A DNA stretch of 64,000 bases from Paraburkholderia sp. DHOC27 (GCF_003429005.1 NZ_QVQV01000007.1:62001-126000), one strand, 5' to 3'; counted from the stretch's first letter, positions 25,928 to 34,943 are shown. Numbers and translations: made by a program. Notes: generated by a model not told the origin, from the letters alone.

Positions 25928-27397
25928 TCATTTTGTCCGGCTTGGCTCGGATTGTTCACCTGCCTGTTCATCAGACTGCCCGTCTGTTTTACCCGTTCGT
26001 TCACGCGCGCCTCGCCTGATCCCCTCCGCGCTTTCGCGTTCGCTCTCACCCACGTCCTTGACCCGTTCCGCCACCTGATCAATGCGGCCCCGCACAATGC
26101 TGATGGCCTGCTTGAGCGCATACACGTCATGAAAGTAGCGTTGCGGCATACGGATCGTGCTGGCGTGCGCATCAATACTCTCGATCTCGCGACGCCATTG
26201 CGTGACCTGCGCCGCGCTCGGCCGGTCGCTGTATTTCCACACTTCGTCTTCCAACGCCTTGATCTCGCGATACCACACCACGAGACGCCGTTTAAAGCGC
26301 GCTTCGACCATTTTCGGCAAGGCCTGCAACAAGCCGAGCAATAAGGCCATGAAGGGCAGCAGAATCAGCAGGCGCCGTTCGACGAAGCTCGCCAGCCAGA
26401 ACGGCAGATAACGCTGCAGGAACGGCCGACCCGATTTGAAGTAGCGCTCGCTTTCTTCCGAGACCGGAAATTCCTCGCTGTTCAGATTGGGAAATTTGCC
26501 GAGCGGCGTGAAGTAATCCTCGCCGCCATGCACGTTTTTCGCGGCGTCCAGCAGCAGATAGATGAAAGCGGGATGCAACGAGTCCTTCGACACCAGCAAC
26601 GCAGTCGCCGCCAGCAAGGTGACGTCGTTGCGCGGCAGATCGTCGACGATGCTGGTCGAGGCACGCGGAAAAATTACTTTGGACAACGATGGAAACTTCT
26701 GCACCAGCGCATCGGCCTGCGCGAAATCCATCAGCTTGAGGTTGCTGTTGAGCAGCGTGACCTGCATCGCCGCATCGGGCCGTCCGATGAAAAAGGCCGC
26801 GTCCAGTTGTCCGCTTTCGAGCCCCTGGTAGGCCTTGTCTGCTTCCAGGTGCACGAGCGTCGTGTTGCCTGACGTGATGCCGCTGTCGCCGAGCAACACC
26901 TGCGCGACTTCCAGCAGCCCACTGCCTGGCACGCCAACGGAAACGCGTTTGCCACGCAGTTGCGCAAGCCGGTTGATGACCGTGTCGCCGCGATAGAACA
27001 CCCAGATCGGTTCATACGACACCGCCGCGATGATCTGCAGGTTACTGTTTTCCTGCGGGTGAGTCGTGCCAGATTGAACGAAACCCACTTCGTAGGGGCT
27101 GTTGGGATCCTTCAGGCGGTCGTAGTTTTCAACCGCGCCCGACGAATTGCGGATATCGAGCGTGATGCCTTCGCGCTTGAGAATCGCGGCGTAGCGATCC
27201 GCAAAGCCGCGGTAGATGCCGCCGCTCGCGCCGGTCGTCATGACCAGCGTGCGCTGGAAGGCCGGTTCCACGATCAGCTTCGTCGCCCACGCCAGCAGCA
27301 CGAACAACACCACCGCCCCGACGATCAACAGCCGCCGTCGCCGCGCCGTCATGGGCGCTTTCAGATTGCGATGAAACTCGGGGCTGGGTGTGGGCAT
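25928..27397 (-). CDS. Membrane-anchored TAXI-family TRAP solute-binding protein
   Basis: The 489-residue protein has an N-terminal anchor (ARRRRLLIVGAVVLFVLLAWA, about residues 17-37), then a TAXI solute-binding domain (TTGASGGIYRGFADRYAAIL near 50, and GVPGSGLLEVAQVLLGDSG). A second hydrophobic segment (RRLLILLPFMALLLGLLQAL near 330) follows, then a cytoplasmic helical tail to the end with coiled-coil character and a charged low-complexity terminus. TAXI domains normally feed a TRAP permease, but no TRAP membrane genes are nearby. A sensor-like role is possible but unproven. Start choice is uncertain: ATG at 27397 or 27352. Confidence 0.82.
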   Translation of the reverse strand: MPTPSPEFHRNLKAPMTARRRRLLIVGAVVLFVLLAWATKLIVEPAFQRTLVMTTGASGGIYRGFADRYAAILKREGITLDIRNSSGAVENYDRLKDPNSPYEVGFVQSGTTHPQENSNLQIIAAVSYEPIWVFYRGDTVINRLAQLRGKRVSVGVPGSGLLEVAQVLLGDSGITSGNTTLVHLEADKAYQGLESGQLDAAFFIGRPDAAMQVTLLNSNLKLMDFAQADALVQKFPSLSKVIFPRASTSIVDDLPRNDVTLLAATALLVSKDSLHPAFIYLLLDAAKNVHGGEDYFTPLGKFPNLNSEEFPVSEESERYFKSGRPFLQRYLPFWLASFVERRLLILLPFMALLLGLLQALPKMVEARFKRRLVVWYREIKALEDEVWKYSDRPSAAQVTQWRREIESIDAHASTIRMPQRYFHDVYALKQAISIVRGRIDQVAERVKDVGESERESAEGIRRGARERTGKTDGQSDEQAGEQSEPSRTK

Positions 27398-27752
27398 GGT
27401 CCGGTGCGTCGCATGAGATGGGTGCGCGAGCCGCGCGCTCTGCCGCGCGGTTGCCATCCTGCTGCCATGTTGCCGGATGAACAAAGGTCCGTCGGCACAC
27501 CTGATCATGCAGTCCTTTGGACCTGCTTGTCCACCCGCCGACGAGGCGACGCGTGAGCATGCTCAACGCATCCATGCGGATGTCGTCAGTGGCGTTGCGG
27601 CTTTAAGCACGTGATGGGGTTTGCAAACGCGTATTTGTCGTTTGTCGCGAGCCACGCGGCTGACTAGCATCGAGGGTGCGACTCAGAGCTTCAGATGCCC
27701 TGACGTTCGAAACCTTCAAACGCTCAAACGCGCAGGTAAGGAGGCCAACCGT
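27398..27752. other. Divergent intergenic region, nothing recognised
   Basis: About 355 bp between the TAXI gene and a small rightward gene. It presumably holds both promoters, but I found no convincing elements, RNA gene or repeat. Confidence 0.45.
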
Positions 27753-27974
27753 ATGTCCCAGCGTGCCTGTTTCAAGCCACGGGTGATCGAACCCGTGGCC
27801 GCCAATCAACCCGATGGACTCGGACTCGCCGTCGAGCTATGGCTCGCGCGTCCCGTGGACGGCATTGCCGGGCACGCGCTGCAGATTCATCTGCGTGGCG
27901 ACACGCAAATGGCCCAGGCTGAAGCCTTACGCGATCTGCTGCATCAACTGGGTACGGATATCGTCGTGTCGTAA
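27753..27974 (+). CDS. Small conserved-looking hypothetical protein
   Basis: A 73-residue soluble protein with an alpha/beta pattern (GLGLAVELWLARPVDGIAGH, then a helix QMAQAEALRDLLHQLGTDIVV). AAGGAGG 9 nt before the ATG at 27753 strongly supports translation and rules out the longer open frame. Function unknown. Confidence 0.7.
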   Translation: MSQRACFKPRVIEPVAANQPDGLGLAVELWLARPVDGIAGHALQIHLRGDTQMAQAEALRDLLHQLGTDIVVS

Positions 27975-28398
27975 CGCGTCGCTCCAAAAAAAGACGCCCT
28001 CCGACCGGTCCGCGGCGGGGCGTCCAATACGCACTTATGTTCTCAGAGCACCTCCAAGGTAAGCAGCCAAAACCCGCCCAGCAAGCCAGTCAAAAATGCC
28101 GTTTCGTGGGGTAGCGCACATTGCGCTGCAACATCTACCGGATCGCCCGGCTAACGGCGTGCCCTCGCCTTTTTGATCTCTCATTTTCCGCAGTTCCCAC
28201 GTTCCGACCCCGCCGCCAGTCCCGCCAGCCATGCCTGACAGGATTGGGCGTTATTTCGAAATAGTCATTTCGAACTATCAATACAAAGAATCAATAGTAG
28301 GGGTATACACTGCTTTCCATCGACGCCGCAGATACACTTCTTCAGACACTGTCGCGGCGCCATCCTGAAACGAAGTCGAACGCTATTTGGAGTCCATC
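27975..28398. other. Intergenic region upstream of the small exported proteins
   Basis: About 420 bp. A GACGCCC/GGGCGTC hairpin at 27993-28024 has an A-run on its left, so it could terminate only leftward transcripts. An AT-rich segment (28250-28310) with ATAGT/ACTAT and TTTCGAAA dyads and a TATACA box at 28304 probably holds the promoter for the gene at 28399, but no matching -35 is clear. Confidence 0.45.
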
Positions 28399-28668
28399 AT
28401 GAAGACCAAGATCATCGCCGCTCTGCTGGTTGCCGCTTCCGCCACCCTCGCCGCTCCGGCTTTCGCCAGCGGCTACGGCCCGGCACCGTTCTATCGTCCG
28501 AACGTCGGCGCACCTGCTTCGCAACAAGGTCAAAGCGCACAAACCGTCGCAGCAGAACGCGACGCAGCAGCAAACAGCTCGTACGGTGGCGTGAGCGACC
28601 AGGCTACGCAAGCGGGCCATCATCACCCGATCGCAGCGGTGCGCGCTTTCTTCGCCCGTAACAACTAA
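28399..28668 (+). CDS. Small exported protein, DUF4148-like tail
   Basis: An 89-residue protein with a Sec signal peptide (MKTKIIAALLVAASATLAAP, cleavage near AFA-SG). The short mature part is Ala/Gln-rich and ends SSYGGVSDQATQAGHHHPIA. That tail resembles the C-terminal part of the DUF4148 protein encoded next to it, suggesting a duplicated and diverged pair. GGAG precedes the ATG at 28399. Periplasmic; function unknown. Confidence 0.75.
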   Translation: MKTKIIAALLVAASATLAAPAFASGYGPAPFYRPNVGAPASQQGQSAQTVAAERDAAANSSYGGVSDQATQAGHHHPIAAVRAFFARNN

Positions 28669-28760
28669 GCTGGCCAGTTGGCCGATGGGCTCCGGCGATC
28701 AGCAGGCGCTTTGAAGCGCGGCTGATCGCCCACCAAAAATAATCTTTGGAGGTAATGATC

Positions 28761-29090
28761 ATGAAATCGCTTATCCAGGCAGTTGCCATTGCCGCTCTGT
28801 TCGCCGCTCCGGTGGCCTCGTTTGCTCAATCGAATCAACCGCTGACCCGCGCTGAAGTACGCGCCCAACTGGTGCAGCTCGAACAAGCCGGCTACTCGCC
28901 TTCGCATGGCCGTGACCCGTACTACCCGGCCGACATCCAGGCCGCCGAAGCACGCGTCTCCGCACAAAACGCGACCGCTCAAGCTGACAACACCGGCTAC
29001 GGTTCGGTCAGCAACGGCAGCACGCAAGCCGGTCAACGTACGGAAGTTCGCGTGAGCCCGTACTCGCCGCCCGTGTACAACGCACATTGA
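28761..29090 (+). CDS. DUF4148 family exported protein
   Basis: A 109-residue protein with a signal peptide (MKSLIQAVAIAALFAAPVAS, cleavage near SFA-QS). The mature domain has the DUF4148 hallmark LTRAEVRAQLVQLEQAGYSP, then YYPADIQAAEARV. DUF4148 proteins are abundant in Burkholderia and Paraburkholderia, often stress- or host-induced, with unknown function. GGAGG 8-9 nt upstream fixes the start. It follows the related small gene by 92 bp and ends before a strong terminator. Confidence 0.88.
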   Translation: MKSLIQAVAIAALFAAPVASFAQSNQPLTRAEVRAQLVQLEQAGYSPSHGRDPYYPADIQAAEARVSAQNATAQADNTGYGSVSNGSTQAGQRTEVRVSPYSPPVYNAH

Positions 29091-29180
29091 GCGGATCGAT
29101 GCCTGACGTGCTGAGCACGCGCTGAGGGCGCCGCCGGAAATGTAGAGGCGACGCACGCCGTGACGGCACATAAAAAACAC

Positions 29181-29216
29181 AACAGGCCCGCGATCCGTGA
29201 AGACGCGGGCCTGTTT
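29181..29216 (+). terminator. Terminator after the DUF4148 gene
   Basis: Perfect 12-bp stem, AACAGGCCCGCG (29181-29192) with CGCGGGCCTGTT (29204-29215), 11-nt loop, short T-run. It lies 90 bp past the stop. Confidence 0.75.
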
Positions 29217-29318
29217 GCCGTACAGGTCAGTACCGAAATCCTCCGTCGCCAGATGCCTGGTGACTTTTTGCCCAGCCTCCCTGTCTGGGCTTTTTTTTTT
29301 GCCGCGCCGCCCGGGCGC

Positions 29319-31034
29319 TTAAAGCCGAACTGCCGGCGGCACGTAGCGGCACTCGTAGCGTTTTCGGACCGTGCCGTTTTCATCGACGCTTTCCAGATAC
29401 ACGTCGAATTGCCACAGGCGCGCCATGTGCTTGAGCACCTCGTCGCTATCGCCGGACAGATGCCGGTTGTCGCTCATGAAGTGCCGCAGTGTCAGGCTAC
29501 GGTCGCCACGCGTATTCACTGACCACACCTGAATGTTCGGCTCGCGGTGATGCATGTCGTACTGCCGGGACAGGGCCTGCCGCACGTACTGATAGCCGCT
29601 GTCGTCGTGGATGGCCGACACTTCCAGCGCGTCGCGCATGTCGTCGTCGAGCACCGAGAACAGCCGCATTTCACGGATCAGATGCGGTGACAGGTACTGC
29701 GCCACGAAGCTCTCATCCTTGAAGTTGCGCATCGCGTAGTGCAGTGCCTGCAACCACGGGCTGCCCGCCAGTTCCGGGAACCAGCGGCGATCTTCCTCCG
29801 TGGGGTTTTCGCAGATGCGGCGAATGTCGCTCATCATCGAGAACCCAAGCGCATACGGATTGATGCCGCTGTAATACGGCTTCGTCACCGGCGGCTGGTA
29901 GACCACGTTGCTGTGCGAGTGGAGGAACTCCATCATGAAGCCGTCTTCCAGCTTGCCCTGGTTGTACAGCGTGTTGAGCAAGGTGTAATGCCAGAACGTG
30001 GCCCAGCCTTCGTTCATCACCTGGGTCTGACGCTGCGGATAAAAGTACTGGCCGATCTTGCGCACGATGCGAATCACCTCGCGCTCCCACGGCTCCAGCA
30101 GCGGCGCGTTCTTTTCCGCGAAGTACAGCAGGTTTTCCTGCGGCTCCGGCGGATAACGGTCGTCGGTTTCTTCGGGCAGCGGCGTGTGTTTGGTCGGCAA
30201 GGTGCGCCACAGTTCATTGACCTGCGACTGCAGATACGCCTCGCGCTCGCGGCGCGCCGCGGATTCCTTTTGCAGCGACAGCTTCTGCGGCCGCTTGTAA
30301 CGGTCCACGCCGTAGTTCATCAGCGCATGGCAGGAGTCGAGCAGTTCTTCCACCCGGTCGAGGCCGAAGCGCTCCTCGCACTCCGCGATGTAGTTCTTCG
30401 CGTAGACGAGGTAGTCGATGATGGCATGCGCATCCGTCCACAGCTTGAACAGATAGTTGCCCTTGAAAAACGAGTTGTGCCCGTACGCCGCGTGCGCGAT
30501 GACGAGCGCCTGCATCGTCATCGTGTTCTCTTCCATCAGATACGCGATGCAAGGGTTCGAGTTGATGACGATCTCGTACGCGAGCCCCATCTGACCGCGA
30601 CGGTAGCTTTTTTCGGTAGCGAGAAAATGTTTGCCGAACGACCAGTGCCGGTAATTCACCGGCATGCCGACGGATGCGTACGCATCCATCATCTGTTCAG
30701 CGCTGATGAGTTCGAGCTGGATCGGGTAGACGTCGAGCTCATATTGCTCTGCAACATTGGCAATATGCGAGTCGTACTCTTCGATCAGTTCAAAGGTCCA
30801 GTCGGACGGGCACGGCAGAGGCCTTCTATCGGCTACGTTCATACGGACTTCCCTTTGCCACTCAATGGGCGTTCCGGTGTGTCCCCGTGCTTTGGCAGTG
30901 TGATCAGGACCCACTCCCACGTCGACGGCATCGGCGGCCGCGACGGGTTTGGCATGCCCAGAATCCTGCTTCGGCACGCCTGCGCGCGCCGGCTCGACGC
31001 CGTGCGCTTCATTTGGCAGATGTTTATCGCTCAT
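29319..31034 (-). CDS. spoVR: SpoVR family protein (YcgB-like)
   Basis: This 571-residue protein closely follows E. coli YcgB over its whole length: WTFELIEEYDSHIANVAEQY, SAEQMMDAYASVGMPVNYRH, YEIVINSNPCIAYLMEENT, the HAAYGHNSFFK block, and KQTQVMNEGWATFWHYT-like QTQVMNEGWATFWHYT. The family is linked to stationary phase, spore cortex and nitrogen stress, without a known reaction. The start at 31034 overlaps the yeaH stop (ATGA) and has AGGTGG upstream, giving an extra 64-residue Gly/Ala/Pro-rich N-terminus. The ATG at 30842 (AAGGGA upstream) would give the usual 507 residues. It is third in the prkA-yeaH-spoVR operon. Confidence 0.93.
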   Translation of the reverse strand: MSDKHLPNEAHGVEPARAGVPKQDSGHAKPVAAADAVDVGVGPDHTAKARGHTGTPIEWQREVRMNVADRRPLPCPSDWTFELIEEYDSHIANVAEQYELDVYPIQLELISAEQMMDAYASVGMPVNYRHWSFGKHFLATEKSYRRGQMGLAYEIVINSNPCIAYLMEENTMTMQALVIAHAAYGHNSFFKGNYLFKLWTDAHAIIDYLVYAKNYIAECEERFGLDRVEELLDSCHALMNYGVDRYKRPQKLSLQKESAARREREAYLQSQVNELWRTLPTKHTPLPEETDDRYPPEPQENLLYFAEKNAPLLEPWEREVIRIVRKIGQYFYPQRQTQVMNEGWATFWHYTLLNTLYNQGKLEDGFMMEFLHSHSNVVYQPPVTKPYYSGINPYALGFSMMSDIRRICENPTEEDRRWFPELAGSPWLQALHYAMRNFKDESFVAQYLSPHLIREMRLFSVLDDDMRDALEVSAIHDDSGYQYVRQALSRQYDMHHREPNIQVWSVNTRGDRSLTLRHFMSDNRHLSGDSDEVLKHMARLWQFDVYLESVDENGTVRKRYECRYVPPAVRL

Positions 31035-32302
31035 GAGGACGCCACCTGCTTTTCAAACAACTCCCTGAACACAGGATAGATGTCGGCGGCCGTTTCGACC
31101 TTCTTCATCGCCATGTGCGGCTGCGAAAGCGCCAGTTGCGCGTATTCGAGCCACAGGTTCTGCTCTTCGGGCGTTACCTGAATATAGGCAAAATAGCGCA
31201 CCTTCTCGAGAATGTCATCAGCGAGGATCTTGCGGCACTTCGGCGAATCATCGGTCCAGTTGTCGCCGTCGGAGGCCTGAGCGCCGTAAATATTCCATTC
31301 AGTGGGCGAATAACGCTCGTCCATCACCTTCTGCATCAACTCCAGCGCACTGGAGACGACCGTGCCGCCGCTTTCGGTGGAATGAAAGAAGGTGTCTTCG
31401 TCGACTTCCTCGGCACGCGTATGGTGGCGAATGAATACCACCTCGATGCGCTCGTAATTACGTTTGAGGAACAGGTAAAGCAGGATGAAAAAGCGCTTGG
31501 CCAGATCCTTGCGCTGCTCGTCCATCGAACCCGAGACATCCATCAGACAGAACATCACGGCCTGGCTGGACGGTGTGGGCTGCTTCACGCGGTTCACGTA
31601 ACGCAGATCGAACGGGTCGATAAACGGAATGCGCCAGATCCGGCCGCGCAAATGATGGATTTCCTCTTCGAGCGTCTTGATGTCCTCGCGACGGTCGTCG
31701 GGGTCGGCCTTCATCTCTTCGAGCTGCCGTTCGAGTTCATGCAGTTCGTTGACGAGCGGCGCGCCCAGCGCGATGCGCCGGCCCAGTGCGCTGCGCAGCG
31801 AACGCACCACGTCGATATTGTTCGGCGTGCCTTCCGCGGCCCAGCCTGCACGAATGCTCTTCCAGGTGGGCACCGCCAGCAGATGGGTTTTGACGAGGCG
31901 TGGCAACTCCAGGTCGTCGAAGAAATACTGCATGAATTCTTCGCGGCTGAGTTCGAACACGAAGTCGTCCTGCCCCTCGCCTTCATTGCTGGCCTGATTG
32001 CCGCCGCCTCCGCCGCCACTGCCTTGCGGACGCGGAATCTTGTCGCCCCGAATGTAATCCGAGTTGCCCGGATGCACCATTTCGCGCTTGCCGCCCGGCC
32101 CATGACGGAACGACGGCTCCGCAATGTCCTTGCGCGGAATCGTGATGCTCTGGGTGTTCTGGATGTCCTTGATGCTCCGGTCGCGTACCGCTTCCGAGAC
32201 GGCGCGACGAATGTAGTTCTTGACGCGACGCAGAAAGCGTTCGCGATTGGCAATGCTCTTGTTCTTTCCAGCTAACCTGCGGTCGATGATTTGATGAAGC
32301 AC
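31031..32302 (-). CDS. yeaH: YeaH/YhbH family protein (DUF444, VWA-like)
   Basis: The 423-residue protein matches E. coli YeaH from start (IDRRLAGKNKSIANRERFLRRVK) to end (DIYPVFRELFEKQ). A basic Gly-rich linker (about 85-110) is followed by a von Willebrand factor A-like domain with a MIDAS motif, DVSGSMD, near residue 252. YeaH works with the YeaG/PrkA kinase in E. coli in stationary-phase and nitrogen-starvation responses. It lies downstream of prkA with a 182-bp gap containing a hairpin, and overlaps spoVR by 4 bp. Confidence 0.95.
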   Translation of the reverse strand: MLHQIIDRRLAGKNKSIANRERFLRRVKNYIRRAVSEAVRDRSIKDIQNTQSITIPRKDIAEPSFRHGPGGKREMVHPGNSDYIRGDKIPRPQGSGGGGGGNQASNEGEGQDDFVFELSREEFMQYFFDDLELPRLVKTHLLAVPTWKSIRAGWAAEGTPNNIDVVRSLRSALGRRIALGAPLVNELHELERQLEEMKADPDDRREDIKTLEEEIHHLRGRIWRIPFIDPFDLRYVNRVKQPTPSSQAVMFCLMDVSGSMDEQRKDLAKRFFILLYLFLKRNYERIEVVFIRHHTRAEEVDEDTFFHSTESGGTVVSSALELMQKVMDERYSPTEWNIYGAQASDGDNWTDDSPKCRKILADDILEKVRYFAYIQVTPEEQNLWLEYAQLALSQPHMAMKKVETAADIYPVFRELFEKQVASS

Positions 32303-32444
32303 ATCCGGTCTCCCGAGTCGACCGGAGCAGGCGTTTTAGCGCCGGCTCCGATCCCATGCAGCGGCCTCTCATTCCGGGTACGAGACGGACGTTGCACTGC
32401 CATCATGGCAACGTCATGTCCACGCAACCCGCGTCTCGCAAGGT

Positions 32445-32469
32445 GCCCGCGTGGACTTGCCACGCGGGC
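32445..32469. repeat. Intercistronic hairpin between prkA and yeaH
   Basis: Perfect 10-bp stem GCCCGCGTGG/CCACGCGGGC with a 5-nt loop begins 16 bp after the prkA stop. No T-tract follows in the leftward direction, so it looks like an mRNA-stabilising or partial-attenuation element. Confidence 0.6.
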
Positions 32470-32484
32470 GGCACGTGAGGCCAA

Positions 32485-34407
32485 TCATGATGACTTGCGC
32501 ACGCGCAGATACCAGTCGCACAGTAGCCGCACCTGCTTGGGCGTATAGCCCTTCGCGACCATCCGGTTGACGAAGTCTTCGTGCTTGCGCTGTTCCTCTG
32601 CCGAGCCCTTCGCATTGAACGAGATGACCGGCAGGAGTTCCTCCGTGTTCGAGAACATCTTCTTCTCGATCACGACGCGCAGCTTCTCATAGCTGATCCA
32701 CGCCGGATTCTTGCCCGCGTTGGCAGCACGCGCACGCAGGACGAAGTTGACGATCTCGTTGCGGAAGTCCTTCGGGTTACTGATGCCGGCAGGCTTCTCG
32801 ATCTTCTCCAGCTCCGCATTCAGGGACGCACGGTCGAAACTCTCGCCGGTGTCGTGATCGCGGAACTCCTGATCCTGAATCCAGAAGTCAGCATACGTCA
32901 CATAGCGATCAAAGATGTTCTGCCCGTACTCCGAATAGGACTCCAGATAAGCGGTCTGAATCTCCTTGCCGATGAATTCCGCGTAACGCGACGCGAGCAC
33001 GTCCTTGATGAAGGACAGGTACTTCTGCTCGGTCTCCGGTGGGAACTGCTCGCGCTCGATCTGCTGTTCGAGCACATACATCAGATGCACCGGATTCGCG
33101 GCCACTTCAGTCGTATCGAAGTTGAACACGCGCGAGAGAATCTTGAACGCGAAGCGCGTGGACACACCGGTCATGCCTTCGTCTACCCCGGCGAAGTCGC
33201 GGTACTCCTGATACGACTTGGCCTTCGGATCGGTGTCTTTCAGATTCTCGCCGTCGTAGACCTGCATCTTCGAGAACAGGCTCGAATTCTCCGGCTCCTG
33301 CAGGCGCGTCAGCACGGACATCTGCGCCATCATCTTCAGCGTGCCGGGCGCACAGACCGCGCTTGCCAGCGAAGAGTTGCGAATGAGCTTCTCGTAGATC
33401 TTGATCTCTTCCGAATAGCGCAGGCAATACGGCACCTTCACGACGAAAATGCGGTCGAGCAGGGCTTCATTGTTACGGTTATTGCGGAAGGCCTTCCATT
33501 CAGACTCGTTCGAGTGAGCGAGAATCACGCCGTCGAACGGGATCGCACCGAAGCCTTCCGTGCCCTTGAAGTTACCTTCCTGGGTGGCGGTGAGCAGCGG
33601 GTGCAGCACCTTGATCGGCGCCTTGAACATTTCGACGAATTCGAGCAGACCCTGATTCGCGAGACACAGGCCACCGGAGTAGCTGTAGGCGTCCGCATCG
33701 TCCTGCGCGTATTGCTCGAGCTTGCGAATGTCGACCTTGCCGACCAGCGACGAAATATCCTGATTGTTTTCGTCACCCGGTTCCGTCTTGGCAATACCGA
33801 TCTGCCGCAGGATGGAAGGATAGCGGCGTACCACGCGGAACTTGCGGATATCGCCGTTATATTCATGCAGGCGTTTGACTGCCCACGGACTCAGAATGCT
33901 CTTCAGGTAGCGGCGAGGAATACCGTACTGTTCTTCGAGGATAGGTCCGTCCTCGTCGTAATCGAACAGCCCGAGTGGCGATTCGTTGACCGGCGACCCC
34001 TTGATCGCATAGAACGGCACGCGTTCCATGAGTTGCTTGAGACGCTCCGCGATCGACGATTTACCGCCGCCGACCGGACCCAACAAATAAAGAATCTGCT
34101 TCTTTTCTTCGAGCCCCTGGGCCGAGTGCCGGAAGTACGCGACCACCTGCTCGATCACGTCTTCCATTCCGTAGAACTCACGGAATGCGGGGTATACCTT
34201 GATGACCTTGTTCGCGAAGATCCGTGAAGTGCGCGGGTCGTTACGAGTGTCGATCTGTTCCGGTTCTCCGATTGCCGTCAACATGCGTTCGCCAGCTGTA
34301 GCGTACGCGGCGGGATTGTCTTTGCAGAGCGCGAGATACTCCTCGAGCGAGAGTTCGTCCTCTCGCGTTTTCTCGAAGCGGGTCGCGAAACTGCTGTAGA
34401 TATCCAT
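32485..34407 (-). CDS. prkA: PrkA family serine protein kinase (YeaG)
   Basis: This 640-residue protein is a PrkA/YeaG kinase. It has an AAA+-like N-terminal module with Walker A GPVGGGKSS (residues 110-118) and sensor-type segments (VILAHSNESEWKAFRNNRNNEALLDRIFVVKVPY), followed by the PrkA C-terminal domain (from about 400) ending KGYTPKQVRLLCDWYLRVRK. E. coli YeaG acts in prolonged nitrogen starvation and stress adaptation; Bacillus PrkA affects sporulation. A GAGGAGGT site precedes the ATG. The 5' leader contains a 9-bp inverted repeat. It is the first gene of the operon with yeaH and spoVR. Confidence 0.96.
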   Translation of the reverse strand: MDIYSSFATRFEKTREDELSLEEYLALCKDNPAAYATAGERMLTAIGEPEQIDTRNDPRTSRIFANKVIKVYPAFREFYGMEDVIEQVVAYFRHSAQGLEEKKQILYLLGPVGGGKSSIAERLKQLMERVPFYAIKGSPVNESPLGLFDYDEDGPILEEQYGIPRRYLKSILSPWAVKRLHEYNGDIRKFRVVRRYPSILRQIGIAKTEPGDENNQDISSLVGKVDIRKLEQYAQDDADAYSYSGGLCLANQGLLEFVEMFKAPIKVLHPLLTATQEGNFKGTEGFGAIPFDGVILAHSNESEWKAFRNNRNNEALLDRIFVVKVPYCLRYSEEIKIYEKLIRNSSLASAVCAPGTLKMMAQMSVLTRLQEPENSSLFSKMQVYDGENLKDTDPKAKSYQEYRDFAGVDEGMTGVSTRFAFKILSRVFNFDTTEVAANPVHLMYVLEQQIEREQFPPETEQKYLSFIKDVLASRYAEFIGKEIQTAYLESYSEYGQNIFDRYVTYADFWIQDQEFRDHDTGESFDRASLNAELEKIEKPAGISNPKDFRNEIVNFVLRARAANAGKNPAWISYEKLRVVIEKKMFSNTEELLPVISFNAKGSAEEQRKHEDFVNRMVAKGYTPKQVRLLCDWYLRVRKSS

Positions 34408-34432
34408 GCTACCTCCTCGCCAAGATCTAGAC

Positions 34433-34470
34433 CGATGTCGTGCGCGGCGCGCTATTCGGAAACGACATCG
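34433..34470. promoter_or_regulatory. 9-bp inverted repeat in the prkA leader
   Basis: CGATGTCGT (34433-34441) and ACGACATCG (34462-34470) are exact inverted copies 20 bp apart, 26 bp upstream of the prkA start. It may form an RNA stem near the ribosome site or bind a dimeric regulator. Confidence 0.45.
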
Positions 34471-34862
34471 CTCGAATTCATCCTAAACCCTTTTAAATTT
34501 TTTTTCACGGACTACGTGATGAAAATCGTGCCGTGGCATCCTCCCCACAAACCTCACTTGGAAACATAAATTCGGTCGCCTACAATCTTCGCTCCACATC
34601 ACGGCAGCCCGTGCTGCAATGTCAGTTGCTGTATGCGCGAAACATCCCCACGTACAGCATCTCTGAGCGCTCCAGCAGTGCATCACGCGACCGGCTCCTG
34701 GGTACTCTTTCAAGCTCTTTGGTGCATCTACCGCTGCTACTCCCACCTCTTGCTGCTTTCCCCCACAACGCACAGGCTAGCGCTTTCGACGACAGCGGTG
34801 ATCCAGTGTTACATCTTGCTGCTTCGTAGTGTGCGCCAGTGCGCGTAACGATGCGCTCAGTG

Positions 34863-34943
34863 TGACTCGCCATATGACTCGCCGTATTGACTCGCCTGGT
34901 GCCTCACTATGTGCCCCACCTCGCGCCTCACCTCGTGCCTCGT
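34863..34943. repeat. degenerate 11-12-bp tandem repeats
   Basis: Variants of TGACTCGCCATA and GTGCCTCACCTC follow one another: three near-identical TGACTCGCC units, then several GCCTCACCTCGT-like units. Confidence 0.65.

Noticed and set aside
27993..28024. Terminator for the small gene ending at 27974
   Set aside because: The hairpin has its A/T run on the wrong side for rightward transcription, so I list it only as part of the intergenic description.
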